DNA of 64,000 nt from Georgenia sp. EYE_87. Its GTDB lineage: Bacteria > Actinomycetota > Actinomycetes > Actinomycetales > Actinomycetaceae. A model generated the notes under the pieces. That model was not told the origin of the DNA. It worked only from the letters and a program-made list of their open reading frames with translations, and did not search any database. Each line of letters opens with the position of its first letter. The stretch's first letter is position 1. The stretch spans positions 1 through 64,000 of the forward strand of contig NZ_JAHXNL010000012.1 of assembly GCF_023148685.1 (NCBI RefSeq), given 5' to 3'. Below, piece after piece: positions 43,401 to 52,799 of the stretch. Position numbers and translations under genes: made by a program.

Positions 43401-43814
43401 TCAGGCCGCCGCGCCCACCCGGCCGCGCCTGCCGGCCACCTCGACGACGGCGCCCGCCTTGACCACCGTGTCCACCGGGACGGTGACGCCAGGGCCGATC
43501 CGCGCGTCCGCGCCGACGCGGACCCGCGGTCCGAGGGTCGCGCCCCGGCCGACGACCGCACCGGGCCCGACGTGGGCGTCCGCCCCCACGACCGCCTTGG
43601 CCGCGACGGTGGCGCGCCGGTCGATCCACGCACCCGCGCCTACGCGGGCGGCGGCACCCACCTGCGCGCCGGGGTCGACGTAGGCCCCGGCGGCGACGAA
43701 GGCCGTCGGATGCACGCGGGCGCTGGACTCGACGAGGCCACCGCCGTTCGCGTGGTGGAAGTAACGCAGGACGACGCCGTCGTCGTCCTCCAGCTCGACA
43801 TGCGTAGGCCGCAT
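43401..43814 (-). CDS. Hexapeptide-repeat (left-handed beta-helix) protein
   Basis: The 137-residue protein has a polar N-terminal segment (MRPTHVELEDDDGVVLRYFH) and then about fourteen hexapeptide units of the Val/Ala-x-x-Gly-Ala/Val-x type from residue 33 to the end, for example GAYVDPGAQVGAAARVGAGA. This predicts a left-handed beta helix like that of gamma-class carbonic anhydrases and acyltransferases. The three metal-binding His of carbonic anhydrases are not present, and no acceptor-specific domain is seen, so activity is unknown. GAGGGAGAGG gives a strong ribosome site. It is alone between rsmD and a divergent oxidoreductase gene. Confidence 0.75.
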   Translation of the reverse strand: MRPTHVELEDDDGVVLRYFHHANGGGLVESSARVHPTAFVAAGAYVDPGAQVGAAARVGAGAWIDRRATVAAKAVVGADAHVGPGAVVGRGATLGPRVRVGADARIGPGVTVPVDTVVKAGAVVEVAGRRGRVGAAA

Positions 43815-44035
43815 ACCTCTCCCTCCCCCGGGATTGACTCAGGGATGCTCTGTACACCTGTCCTAACGCACGGGCAGGTCAAAGGATTCCAAAAAATGAT
43901 GCGCCCTGTTCCGCCGCTCCCGACAGTGGTCGGCGGACGGAAGGCGGCGTCTGGCCGTTCGCCGTCCCGGCGACGTACGGTGATCGGACGCGCACGGTCC
44001 CGATGTGCGCGGGTCGGAACAGTCGGAGGTCCCCC

Positions 44036-45022
44036 ATGCCCGTGCCCGTGTCCGTGCTCGACCTCGCCACCGTCCGTCCGGGCGGCAGCGTGCGGGAGAC
44101 GTTCGACGCCAGCGTGGCGCTGGCCCAGGACGCGGAGCGCTGGGGCTACCGGCGGTACTGGTTCGCCGAGCACCACAACATGCCGACGATCGCCTCCTCC
44201 GCCACGGCGGTGCTGATCGGGCACATCGCCGGCAGCACGTCGACGATCCGGGTGGGCGCCGGCGGGATCATGCTGCCGAACCACTCGCCCCTGGTGATCG
44301 CCGAGCAGTTCGGCACGCTCGAGACGCTCTACCCCGGCCGCATCGACCTCGGGCTCGGCCGCGCGCCCGGCGGGGACATGGCGATGCTCCAGGCGCTGCG
44401 CCGCAGCCCCACCGACTCCGACCGGTTCCCCCAGGACGTCGTGGAGCTCCAGGCGCTGCTCGGCCCCGAGCGTCCCGGGCAGACGGTCCGCGCGACCCCG
44501 GGCACCGGCACCGAGGTGCCGCTGATCATCCTCGGCTCCTCCCTGTTCGGGGCACGGCTCGCGGCGGCGCTGGGGCTGCCGTACTCGTTCGCCTCGCACT
44601 TCGCGCCGAACGCGCTCGTCGACGCGGTGACCACGTACCGGCGGGAGTACCGGCCCTCGGACGCCAACCCCGAGCCCTACGTCATCGTGGCCATGAACGT
44701 CTTCGCCGCCGACACCGACGCCGACGCGCACGACCTCTACCACTCGGCCCTGCGCGCCAACGCCGGCCGGCTCACGCGCAGCGGACTGCCGCTGTCGGAC
44801 GAGGACGCCGACGCCGTCCTCGCCTCGCCCGCCGGCGACCAGATCCGCCATATGCTCCGCCACTCCGCCGTCGGCTCCCCCGCCACGGTGCGCGAGCAGG
44901 TCGAGCAGTTCGCCGCCCACGCGCAGGCGGACGAGATCATCGTCGCCTCCAACACCCCCACCGCGGAGGCGCGGCGCCGCTCCTACGAGCTTCTCGCCGC
45001 GGCCGTCGACCTCGTCGGCTGA
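44036..45022 (+). CDS. Luciferase-family oxidoreductase, group 1
   Basis: The 328-residue protein is the short LLM type often annotated MsnO8 or YhbW-like. It starts [17 protein letters not shown], then [46 protein letters not shown] and [12 protein letters not shown], all hallmarks of group-1 members. An FMN or F420 cofactor is possible; group-1 proteins mostly use FMN. CGGAGG lies seven bases before the ATG. It is a single gene divergent from the hexapeptide gene. The substrate is unknown. Confidence 0.88.
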   Translation: MPVPVSVLDLATVRPGGSVRETFDASVALAQDAERWGYRRYWFAEHHNMPTIASSATAVLIGHIAGSTSTIRVGAGGIMLPNHSPLVIAEQFGTLETLYPGRIDLGLGRAPGGDMAMLQALRRSPTDSDRFPQDVVELQALLGPERPGQTVRATPGTGTEVPLIILGSSLFGARLAAALGLPYSFASHFAPNALVDAVTTYRREYRPSDANPEPYVIVAMNVFAADTDADAHDLYHSALRANAGRLTRSGLPLSDEDADAVLASPAGDQIRHMLRHSAVGSPATVREQVEQFAAHAQADEIIVASNTPTAEARRRSYELLAAAVDLVG

Positions 45023-45117
45023 CGGTGAGGGTTCCCTTCACGGCCCGTCGGTGATGGGCTGTGGGGCGGTGACGACGGACGTGACCCTTCGGCTGACTGG
45101 CTCCGTGCCGTGCGCGG

Positions 45118-47403
45118 TCACGTGCGCTCCAGGTACGCAGCGGCGTCCTCGTCGATCGACTCGGCGACCATCCGGGCGAGTCCGGGCTCGGAGGCGAGCG
45201 CGGGGTCACGGGCCACGAGATCGCGGGCGGCGGCCCGCGCGCCGTCGATGATGTCCGCGTCCTGCAGCACGCGCAGCAGCCGCAGCGAGCTGGACCGGCC
45301 GGACTGGGAGGCGCCCAGCACGTCGCCCTCCCTCCGTAGTTTCAGGTCGGTCTCGGCGAGCTCGAACCCGTCGGTGGTGGCGGCGAACGCGGCCAGCCGC
45401 TCGAACGAGCCGGAGTCGGGGTGGGCGGCCGTCACCGCGAGGCACATGCCGGGCTTCGTCCCGCGCCCGACGCGGCCACGCAGCTGGTGGAGCTGGGACA
45501 GGCCGAACCGGTCGGCGTCGAGGATGACCATGACCGTGGCGTCCGGGACGTCCACGCCCACCTCGATGACCGTGGTGGAGACGAGCACCGGGGTGCGGCC
45601 CGCCGCGAAGTCGGCCATGGCGGCGTCCTTCGTCTCGGTCGGCAGCTGCCCGTGCATCTCGCCGATCGCCACGCCGGCCAGCGCGGGTGTCTGCCGGAGC
45701 AGGGCGGCGACCTCCTCGACGGAGGCGAGGGGGCGGCGCGGCTCGCCCGCGTCGTCGAGGGCGAAAAGCTCGTCCGAGACGTCGTCGGAGAAGCCGTCCT
45801 CGGCTGCGTCGCCGCCGTTCTCGCCGGCCGTGATCCGGGGGCACACGACGTAGGCGCGTCCTCCGGCGTCGACCTCCTCGCGGACCCGTTCCCAGGTGCG
45901 CTCGACCCACCGGGGCCTGTCCGCCGGGACGATGTTGGTGCTCACGCCCGCCCGCCCCGCCGGCAGCTCGCGCAGGGTGGAGGTCTCGAGGTCGCCGAAG
46001 CTGGTCATCGCCACGGTTCGCGGGATCGGCGTCGCCGTCATGACCAGCAGGTGCGGGGTCGTGCGGCCCTTGGCGCGCAGGGCGTCACGCTGCTCCACGC
46101 CGAAACGGTGCTGCTCGTCGACGACGACGAGACCGAGGTCGGGGATCTGGACGACCTCGCTGAGCAGCGCGTGGGTCCCGATGACGATCCCGGCCTCGCC
46201 GGACGCGGCGGCGGCGATGGCCTTGCGGCGGGCGGCGGCCCCCATCGACCCGGTCAGCAGGACCACCCGGGTGCCCTCGTCGGCCCCGCCGAGCATGCCC
46301 GCCTCGGCGAGCGGGCCGAGCAGGCCGGTGATCGAGCGGTGGTGCTGCTGGGCGAGGACCTCGGTGGGGGCCAGCAGCGCGGCCTGCCCTCCGCCGTCGA
46401 CCACCTGGAGCATCGCGCGCAGCGCGACGACGGTCTTGCCGGAGCCGACCTCGCCCTGGAGCAGCCGCATCATCGGCACCGGTGCGGCGATCTCCCGCTC
46501 GAGGACCGCGGCCACCTCGTGCTGCCCGGCGGTGAGCTCGAAGGGCAGGCGGGCCTCGAACGCGTCCCGGATCCCCCCGCTGCGCGGCTCGAAGGCCGTC
46601 GCGGCGTCGGACAGGGTGGCGGCGCGCCGCTGCGCGAGCGCCGTCTGGAGGACGAACGCCTCCTCGTGCCGGAACCGCCGGCGCGCGCGCTGCCAGTCCT
46701 CCGGGGTGCGGGGCGCGTGCAGCCCGCGCAGGGCGGTCATGACGTCCGGCAGGTCGTGCTCCCGGCGGTAGGCGGCCGGCAGCGCCTCGGGCACGTCCTC
46801 GGCGGTGAGCGGACGCAGGACGGTCTCGACCGCCTTCTCGATCTGCCAGCTGGCGATGCTCGCGCTCGCCGGGTAGATCGGGATGGGCCAGTCGACCTTC
46901 TGCACGGCCGCGAACTCGTCGTCGAGGTCGTCGAAGGTCTCGTAGCTCGGGTGCGTGAGCTGGCGGTCGCCGCGGTAGGCGCTCACCGTGCCGCTGAACA
47001 TCCCGGTCGCGCCGCGGCGGAGCCGGCGCTCGTGGTGCTCGAGCGAGCGGGAGTGCTTGCCGAAGAACGTGAGCAGCAGCTCGTCGGTGCCGTCGGTGAT
47101 CCGGACGTTGAGGATCGCCCCGACCTTGCCGCGCATGGGCCGGGACTCGCTGGAGGAGACCTCGGCGATCACCGTGACGTGGTCGCCGACGCGCAGCTGC
47201 CGCAGGGCCGTGAGCTTGCCGCGGTCGCCGTAGCGGCGCGGGTAGTGCCGCAGGAGGTCCCCGACGGTGTGCACCCCGAGCTTGCCCAGGGCCTTCCCGG
47301 TCCTGGTGCCGAGCTCCTTCTCGAGGGAGCGTCCGAGGCGGCCCCCGACCTCGCCCAGAAAGGCGGGATCGTGGCGTCTCTCGCGCGCGATCGGCTGGTT
47401 CAC
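45118..47403 (-). CDS. recG: ATP-dependent DNA helicase RecG
   Basis: RecG remodels stalled replication forks and Holliday junctions. The 761-residue protein has the N-terminal wedge/OB domain (LGVHTVGDLLRHYPRRYGDR), helicase motif I GEVGSGKTVVA, motif II VVVDEQHRFG (DEQH), motif III TATPIPRT and C-terminal QLRGRVGRG. An acidic insert of about 35 residues (GGDAAEDGFSDDVSDELFAL region) lies between the RecA-like lobes, as in other actinobacteria. The GTG start overlaps the DAK2 gene stop (GTGA). Confidence 0.97.
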   Translation of the reverse strand: MNQPIARERRHDPAFLGEVGGRLGRSLEKELGTRTGKALGKLGVHTVGDLLRHYPRRYGDRGKLTALRQLRVGDHVTVIAEVSSSESRPMRGKVGAILNVRITDGTDELLLTFFGKHSRSLEHHERRLRRGATGMFSGTVSAYRGDRQLTHPSYETFDDLDDEFAAVQKVDWPIPIYPASASIASWQIEKAVETVLRPLTAEDVPEALPAAYRREHDLPDVMTALRGLHAPRTPEDWQRARRRFRHEEAFVLQTALAQRRAATLSDAATAFEPRSGGIRDAFEARLPFELTAGQHEVAAVLEREIAAPVPMMRLLQGEVGSGKTVVALRAMLQVVDGGGQAALLAPTEVLAQQHHRSITGLLGPLAEAGMLGGADEGTRVVLLTGSMGAAARRKAIAAAASGEAGIVIGTHALLSEVVQIPDLGLVVVDEQHRFGVEQRDALRAKGRTTPHLLVMTATPIPRTVAMTSFGDLETSTLRELPAGRAGVSTNIVPADRPRWVERTWERVREEVDAGGRAYVVCPRITAGENGGDAAEDGFSDDVSDELFALDDAGEPRRPLASVEEVAALLRQTPALAGVAIGEMHGQLPTETKDAAMADFAAGRTPVLVSTTVIEVGVDVPDATVMVILDADRFGLSQLHQLRGRVGRGTKPGMCLAVTAAHPDSGSFERLAAFAATTDGFELAETDLKLRREGDVLGASQSGRSSSLRLLRVLQDADIIDGARAAARDLVARDPALASEPGLARMVAESIDEDAAAYLERT

Positions 47404-48956
47404 TCCACCCCCAGCAGCAGGGCGGGGGACGGCTGTCCCCCGTCGACGACGACGACCTCGGCGGCCGGGGCGAGCGCGGCCGCCGCCTCCCGGACCTCCG
47501 CGGCGGTGCCCGGGCCGGCCCCCGACCCGACGACGGCGGTGACCAGCTCGTCCTCGGGTCCGAGCAGGCTCTCCAGGGCGTCGCGCACCGCCCCGTTCCC
47601 GGTGAGCGCCACCGCCCGCGACCGCATCCGTGCGTTCGCGACGTCGGCGCGCCGGCACGCGTCGTCCAGGTCGGTGACGACGGCGCCGCCGACCTCCGTG
47701 GCCGCGGCGAGGACCTGCAGGTCGTCGGCGGGCGGGGCGACGTGGAGGCGCACGGGACGGGCCCGGTGGGGCGCGGAGCGGCCGTCGTGGTGCGCGGCCG
47801 TGCGGGCCGCCTCCGCCGCGAGCTCGTCGCACGGGAGCACGAGCACCACCCCGGCGAGCGTGTCGGTCGCCGCCCGGACCACCGTGGCGGCGTCCGGGGC
47901 GAGCACCGCCGCCGCCCCGGCACGGGCCAGGTGCTCGAGCAGCCCGGGCGCCCGCGTGCAGGCGACGACGCCGACGCGCACCGGGTCCCGTCGCACCAGC
48001 CGCACGCAGACCTGCGTCATCTCCGCCGGGCCGGCGAGGGCCGCGGCCGGATCGTCGGTGTGCACGTGCACCTGCCAGAGGTTCTCGCCGCCGACGACGG
48101 CGACCGAGTGGCCGGTGCGCTGCAACCCCTCACGCACCGCCGCGGCGCGGTCCACGCCGGCGTGGAGGACGTACATGACCTCGAACGCGCCGGCACCGTC
48201 GTCGTCCGGTGCCGGCCCGGGGACCGGCTGCGCCGTGGCGGCCGTGGCGGCCGTGGCGGCGCCCGCCCCCGCTGGCGGCATGGTGCCGAGCCGGGCGAGG
48301 AACGTGGTGACGCGTTCGGCGCGGGCGGTCCCGGCGTCGCCGGTCGCGGTCACGACGTCGAGGAGGGCGGTGAGCAGGACGACGTAGCCCACGCCGCCGG
48401 CGTCGACGCCGGCCCCGCCGAACGCCCCGCGGGTCTGAGCCAGGGCGTCCCGGGCGGCCAGGCCCGCCGCCCGGACGACCGACTCGAGGTCGCCGCCGTC
48501 CTTGGCGACGCCGTTCGCGGCGTCGGCCGCGGCGCGCGCGACCGTGAGGATGGTGCCCTCGACGGGCCGGCCGACCGCAGCCCGGGCCTGCACGGCAGCC
48601 GCGTCGAGCCCCGCGGCCACCGCGGCGGGGCCTGCCGAGGTGCGGCCCGCGAGGGTCGCGGCGAGGGCCTGGAGGCACTGACCGACGATGATGCCCGAGT
48701 TGCCCCGGGCCCCGAGCAGGGCGCCGTCGGCGGCGGCACCGGTGAGGGCGGTCAGGTCGGCGTCCTGGTGGAGCGGCCGCACGGCCTCGGCGGCCCCCGC
48801 GAGGGTGAGGACGAGGTTCGTCCCGGTGTCCGAGTCCGGGACGGGGAAGACGTTGAGGCGGTCGATCTCGTCGCGCACGAGCAGCAGCGACCGCAGGGCG
48901 TGCTCGAACCAACGGCGCACGGCGGGGGCGTCGAGCTCGGCGAGGGTGGCGACCAC
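47400..48956 (-). CDS. DAK2-domain kinase (FakA/YloV-like)
   Basis: The 518-residue protein has an N-terminal DAK2 (DhaL) ATP-binding domain: NVFPVPDSDTGTNL supplies the Mg-binding Asp triad, followed by LLGARGNSGIIVGQ and GVDAGGVGYVVLL. The C-terminal DUF1949/DegV-like-binding half includes YVLHAGVD and NLWQVHVHTDDPAAAL. This is the FakA architecture, which phosphorylates fatty acids bound to FakB in Firmicutes; no fakB is nearby, so the substrate in this organism is uncertain. The position between rpmB and recG is conserved. A GGGGGGAG ribosome site lies three bases before the GTG. Confidence 0.88.
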   Translation of the reverse strand: MVATLAELDAPAVRRWFEHALRSLLLVRDEIDRLNVFPVPDSDTGTNLVLTLAGAAEAVRPLHQDADLTALTGAAADGALLGARGNSGIIVGQCLQALAATLAGRTSAGPAAVAAGLDAAAVQARAAVGRPVEGTILTVARAAADAANGVAKDGGDLESVVRAAGLAARDALAQTRGAFGGAGVDAGGVGYVVLLTALLDVVTATGDAGTARAERVTTFLARLGTMPPAGAGAATAATAATAQPVPGPAPDDDGAGAFEVMYVLHAGVDRAAAVREGLQRTGHSVAVVGGENLWQVHVHTDDPAAALAGPAEMTQVCVRLVRRDPVRVGVVACTRAPGLLEHLARAGAAAVLAPDAATVVRAATDTLAGVVLVLPCDELAAEAARTAAHHDGRSAPHRARPVRLHVAPPADDLQVLAAATEVGGAVVTDLDDACRRADVANARMRSRAVALTGNGAVRDALESLLGPEDELVTAVVGSGAGPGTAAEVREAAAALAPAAEVVVVDGGQPSPALLLGVE

Positions 48957-49281
48957 GGACTCCCCCCGGCGGCTCCCGCGGACCGGCCCGGTGCCGGTCC
49001 TCTACGATCCTCAGGTTATCCGCCGTCGCCCACACTGGCCGGTACCGCTGTGGGCACGTGGCCGGAGAGCCGCCGCAGGGCCACCGCGGAGGCGCCGGCC
49101 GCGCACCCTGTGGCGGACGCCACCCTTGCCCGGGCCCCGGTCGTTTGAGCGTGCGGCGATTTCTCGGGTACTCTTGCCAGGTTGCCCGACCCGGCAGGCC
49201 TTCCGCCTGCACCTTGCGGGCTCACCGACATCACGCACCGCCTGCCGGCTGTGCGTCAGCGAGAAGATCAGGAGAACGACC
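48957..49281. other. Divergent promoter region between the DAK2 gene and rpmB
   Basis: No gene is supported here. The plus strand carries the rpmB promoter at 49145-49174 and a GCAGGC-GCCTGC hairpin (49194-49210) in the rpmB leader. The minus-strand start of the DAK2-recG unit must also lie here, but I see no good consensus for it. Confidence 0.6.
49145..49174 (+). promoter_or_regulatory. rpmB promoter
   Basis: TTGAGC (49145-49150), an 18-bp spacer and TACTCT (49169-49174) form a good sigma-A-type promoter. The predicted transcript has a leader of about 100 nt before the rpmB start. Confidence 0.6.
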
Positions 49282-49473
49282 GTGGCTGCCACCTGCGACG
49301 TCTGCGGCAAGCGCCCGAGCTTCGGCAAGAGCGTCTCGCACTCCCACGTGCGGACCAGCCGCCGTTGGAACCCGAACATCCAGCGCGTGCGCGCCCTCGT
49401 CAACGGCGCCCCGAAGCGCGTGAACGTGTGCACCTCGTGCCTCAAGGCCGACAAGGTGACCCGCGCCGTCTGA
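49282..49473 (+). CDS. rpmB: 50S ribosomal protein L28
   Basis: The 63-residue protein is L28 of the zinc-binding type, with Cys5/Cys8 in TCDVCGK and Cys50/Cys53 in VCTSCLK. SHSHVRTSRRWNPNIQRV is the usual rRNA-contact region. The GTG start has AGGAG nine bases upstream. Actinobacteria often hold a second, Cys-free L28 elsewhere for zinc shortage; it is not in this window. A strong terminator follows. Confidence 0.97.
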   Translation: MAATCDVCGKRPSFGKSVSHSHVRTSRRWNPNIQRVRALVNGAPKRVNVCTSCLKADKVTRAV

Positions 49474-49501
49474 CGCACCCGCGCGGCGAACGCGCACGCT
49501 G

Positions 49502-49535
49502 AGGCCGCCCTCCCCGTCCGGGGACGGCGGCCTTT
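49502..49535 (+). terminator. rpmB terminator
   Basis: AGGCCGCC and GGCGGCCT form the outer stem, with an inner CCCC-GGGG stem, and the structure is followed by TT. It starts 28 bases after the rpmB stop codon. Confidence 0.85.
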
Positions 49536-49672
49536 CGCATACCCACGGTTCGTGCCTGCCTCTGCCATGTGGCGAGGTGATGGACCCGGCTCGCCGGGGC
49601 CCGCGGCACCTGCCCCTTGTCGCGCCCCGGGCCTCGGCGGAGAATCGAGACCCCGCCCCTCGGAGGCCCGAC

Positions 49673-51067
49673 ATGGCCACCACGACCGTTACCCCTGCAG
49701 ACCTCGCCGACCTGACCGCCGGCTTCCGGGGCGAGGTCATCCTCCCCGGCGACCCGGGCTACGAGCAGCACCGGCGGGTGTGGAACGGCGCCATCGACCG
49801 CCGCCCCGCCGTCATCGCCCGGTGCGCCGGGGTCGCGGACGTCATCGCCTCCCTCAGGCTCGCCCGGGAGACCGGCCTGACCGTCGCCGTGCGCGGCGGC
49901 GGGCACAGCTTCCCCGGCTACTCCACCTGCGACGACGGGATCGTCCTCGACCTCTCGCCGATGCGCGGCACCCGCGTGGACCTGCGCGCGCGCACCGTCC
50001 GCGCGCAGGCCGGGGTGCTGCTCGGCGAGCTCGACCGGGAGACGCAGGCCTTCGGGACGGCCGTGCCGTCCGGCATCGTCACCCACACCGGCATCGCCGG
50101 GCTCACCCTCGGCGGCGGCATCGGCTGGCTCACGCGCCGCCACGGGCTCACCGTCGACCGGCTGGTGTCCGTGGACGTCGTCACCGCCGACGGCGAGCTG
50201 GTGCACGCCAGCGAGGGCGAGAACCACGACCTCTTCTGGGGCGTGCGCGGCGGGGGCGGCAACTTCGGCGTCGTCACCGAGTTCGAGTACCGGCTCGTCG
50301 ACGTCGGCCCGACGGTGCTCGCCGGACCGATCTTCTGGCCCGTGGAGCAGTCGGTGCCGGTGCTGCGCTTCTACCGGGAGTGGATCGCCGACGCACCGGA
50401 GGACCTCGGGACCATCACGGTGCACCGCCGCGCGCCCGCGCTGCCGGTCGTCCCGGCCGAGCTGCACGGGCGCCACGTCACCGCCGTCGTCGTGTGCTGG
50501 GCCGGGGACCCGGACGACGGTGAGCGCTACGTCGCGCCGCTGCGCCGCGTCGGCACCCCGCTGCTCGACCTGTGCAGGCCGAAGCCGTTCGTCACCCACC
50601 AGGCGATGTTCGACCTCTCCTTCCCGCACGGCTGGCACTACTACTTCCGGTCCTGCGACCTCGGCCCGCTCACCGACGAGGTCATCGACCTTTTCGCCGA
50701 GCACGCCGCCCGTGTCCGGTCCCCGATCAGCTCCGTCGGCTACTTCCACGTGGGCGGCGGCGCCCCCGCCCGCGTGGACGACGACGCCACCGCGTTCTCC
50801 GGGCGGCACGCCACCCATACGGTGAACATCAACGGCAACGCCATGACCGCCGCCGAGCACGAGGCGGAGCGCGAGTGGGTGCACCAGCTGTGGGACGCCC
50901 TCGAGCCGCACGGCGTCGGGAGCTACACCAACTTCCTGATGAGCGAGGGCGAGGACCGGGTGCGGAGGGCCTACGGCGCGGAGAAGTACCGGCGGCTGCA
51001 GGGCCTGAAGACCCGCTACGACCCCGGGAACCTCTTCCACCTCAACCAGAACATCGTCCCGGCCTAG
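49673..51067 (+). CDS. FAD-linked oxidase, berberine-bridge-enzyme type (second copy)
   Basis: The 464-residue protein is a paralogue of the oxidase at 14091-15491. VRGGGHSFPGYS gives His78 for covalent FAD attachment, with GLTLGGGIGWLTRRHGL, RGGGGNFGVVTEF and the C-terminal YDPGNLFHLNQNI. As in the first copy, no Cys is seen where the second covalent bond forms in BBE proper. No signal peptide is present, so it is cytosolic. CGGAGG lies seven bases before the ATG. It sits between rpmB and thiL as an isolated insertion in a housekeeping region. Confidence 0.9.
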   Translation: MATTTVTPADLADLTAGFRGEVILPGDPGYEQHRRVWNGAIDRRPAVIARCAGVADVIASLRLARETGLTVAVRGGGHSFPGYSTCDDGIVLDLSPMRGTRVDLRARTVRAQAGVLLGELDRETQAFGTAVPSGIVTHTGIAGLTLGGGIGWLTRRHGLTVDRLVSVDVVTADGELVHASEGENHDLFWGVRGGGGNFGVVTEFEYRLVDVGPTVLAGPIFWPVEQSVPVLRFYREWIADAPEDLGTITVHRRAPALPVVPAELHGRHVTAVVVCWAGDPDDGERYVAPLRRVGTPLLDLCRPKPFVTHQAMFDLSFPHGWHYYFRSCDLGPLTDEVIDLFAEHAARVRSPISSVGYFHVGGGAPARVDDDATAFSGRHATHTVNINGNAMTAAEHEAEREWVHQLWDALEPHGVGSYTNFLMSEGEDRVRRAYGAEKYRRLQGLKTRYDPGNLFHLNQNIVPA

Positions 51068-51150
51068 CCGGCGCGCAGTGCCGGCGTGACGTCGGCCGAC
51101 GCGGCCGGAACGCCCCGCCGCGCGGGAGGCCCGGCGGAACCCCGCGCCGC

Positions 51151-52137
51151 TCAGCGGCGGAAGTGGTCCCAGCCCAGGGAGGTGACGGCCGGCGGGACGC
51201 CGTCCACGAGGACGGTCCCGGCCGGGTGCCCGACGTCGGCCGCCCGCACGGCACCGAGCGGGCGGAAGCCCTCAGGTAGGGCCGAGCCGGCGGGGAAGGT
51301 GGCGAGCATCCCATGGTCCTCCCCGCCGGTCAGCGCCCAGGCCGCGGGGTCGGTCTCCAGGCGGGCGGCGGCGTCCCTCAGCCCCGCGAGGTCGCCGGGC
51401 ACGGAACGCTCCAGCGGCTGGAGGTCGATCACGACGCCGGAGCTGCGGGCCAGCCGGGAGGCGTCGCGCAGCAGACCGTCCGAGACGTCCATCATGGCGG
51501 TGGCCCCCGCGCCGGCCGCGGCCGGTCCGGCGGCGAGCGCGGGTCGCGGGCGCAGGAAGGAGGCGACGAGCCCCTCGTCCGACCCGCCACGGCGCGCCGA
51601 CGCCAGGAGCGCCATGCCCGCCGCCGCGTGGCCCAGCACGCCGGCGTGGGCGACCACGTCGCCCGCCCGGGCTCCGGAGCGCAGCACCGGGGCCCGCCCG
51701 CCCAGGTCGCCGTGGACGGTCACGGCCACGACCACCTGCATCCCGGCGGAGAGGTCGCCGCCGTCGACGCCGACGCCCAGCGGCCCGCACAGCTCCGCGA
51801 GCCCGCGGCTGAGGTCGTGGACCCAGGCGACCGGCGTCGTCGGCGGCAGCACGAGCGAGACCACCATGGACGTCGGCTCGGCCCCCATCGCGGCGATGTC
51901 GGAGAGGTTCTGCGCGGCGGCGCGCCAGCCCACGTCCGCCCCGTCGCCCCAGTCGAGGCGGAAGTGCTGGTCCTGGACGAGCACGTCGGTCGAGACGCAG
52001 AAGCGCCCGTCGGGGGCGGCGACGACGGCCGCGTCGTCGCCCGTGGGCACGAGGGTGTGACGCCCACGAGGCAGCAGCGGGACGAACGAGGCGATGAGCT
52101 CGTCCTCGGTCAGGTCGGCGACCGTCGGGCTGTCCAT
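51151..52137 (-). CDS. thiL: Thiamine-monophosphate kinase
   Basis: ThiL phosphorylates thiamine monophosphate to the active diphosphate. The 328-residue protein has the PurM-like fold: PTGDDAAVVAAPDG, VSTDVLVQDQHFRLDW and AAQNLSDIAAMGA, with Asp residues for Mg-ATP, then GGDLSAGMQVVVAVTVHGD and MDVSDGLLRDASRLA. GGEDHGML near the C-terminus is the substrate-site motif (usually GGEDYELL; here His replaces Tyr). It is divergent from the DUF3515 gene. Confidence 0.95.
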   Translation of the reverse strand: MDSPTVADLTEDELIASFVPLLPRGRHTLVPTGDDAAVVAAPDGRFCVSTDVLVQDQHFRLDWGDGADVGWRAAAQNLSDIAAMGAEPTSMVVSLVLPPTTPVAWVHDLSRGLAELCGPLGVGVDGGDLSAGMQVVVAVTVHGDLGGRAPVLRSGARAGDVVAHAGVLGHAAAGMALLASARRGGSDEGLVASFLRPRPALAAGPAAAGAGATAMMDVSDGLLRDASRLARSSGVVIDLQPLERSVPGDLAGLRDAAARLETDPAAWALTGGEDHGMLATFPAGSALPEGFRPLGAVRAADVGHPAGTVLVDGVPPAVTSLGWDHFRR

Positions 52138-52250
52138 CCCGCCACCGTATCGGGCGCCGGGCCAGGGCCGCGGGCCGCGGGCCGGGGCCGCGGGCCGCGG
52201 AGCGGGTCCGCCGTGCCAGGGCCGCGGGAGCGCCGCCGTAGAGTGGCGGG

Positions 52251-52763
52251 GTGCCCCGCCGGTCCCTCGCCCTGACGCTCGTCCCCCTCGCCGTCCTGAC
52301 CGGGTGCTCCTCCCCCGTCGACCTGCCGCCCGGCGAGCACGCGGCGGACCCGACGTGCGGCGACGTCCTCATCTCCACCCCCGAGGCGCTGGGCGGGCTC
52401 GAGCGCCGCTCCACCTCATCGCAGGCCACCACCGCCTGGGGCGACCCGGCCGTCACCCTGCGCTGCGGCGTCGAGCCCCCCGGTCCGACCACGGACCGCT
52501 GCCTGAGCGTGGAGACCGGCGACGGGAGCTTCGTCGACTGGATCGCGCTGGAGGGCGACGACGAGTCGCTGCCGGAGCACGCCCGGCAGAGCCGCGGCTC
52601 GTGGACGTTCGTCACCTACGGGCGCGAGCCGGCGGTCGAGGTGGTCGTCCCCGCGGAGCAGGGCACGTCCGGGCAGCCGACGGCGTACCTCGTCGAGCTC
52701 GCCGGGGCCGTCGGCGTGAGCCCGGCCGACCGGTTCTGCGTCGGCGCCACCGACGTCTCCTGA
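52251..52763 (+). CDS. DUF3515-family lipoprotein
   Basis: The 170-residue protein has a short Arg-rich start, a hydrophobic core and lipobox LTGC (Cys at about 19). The mature part fits DUF3515: SSPVDLPPGEHAADPTCGDV, then AWGDPAVTLRCGVEPPGPT and an internal Cys pair that may form disulfides. It lies beside ddl and thiL, as is usual in actinobacteria. Its role at the cell surface is unknown. Simple GGGCCGC-type repeats at about 52163-52200 precede the GTG start. Confidence 0.87.
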   Translation: MPRRSLALTLVPLAVLTGCSSPVDLPPGEHAADPTCGDVLISTPEALGGLERRSTSSQATTAWGDPAVTLRCGVEPPGPTTDRCLSVETGDGSFVDWIALEGDDESLPEHARQSRGSWTFVTYGREPAVEVVVPAEQGTSGQPTAYLVELAGAVGVSPADRFCVGATDVS

Positions 52764-52799
52764 CCGCCCCGACGGCACCTCGCCCGGGCGCCGCCGCGG

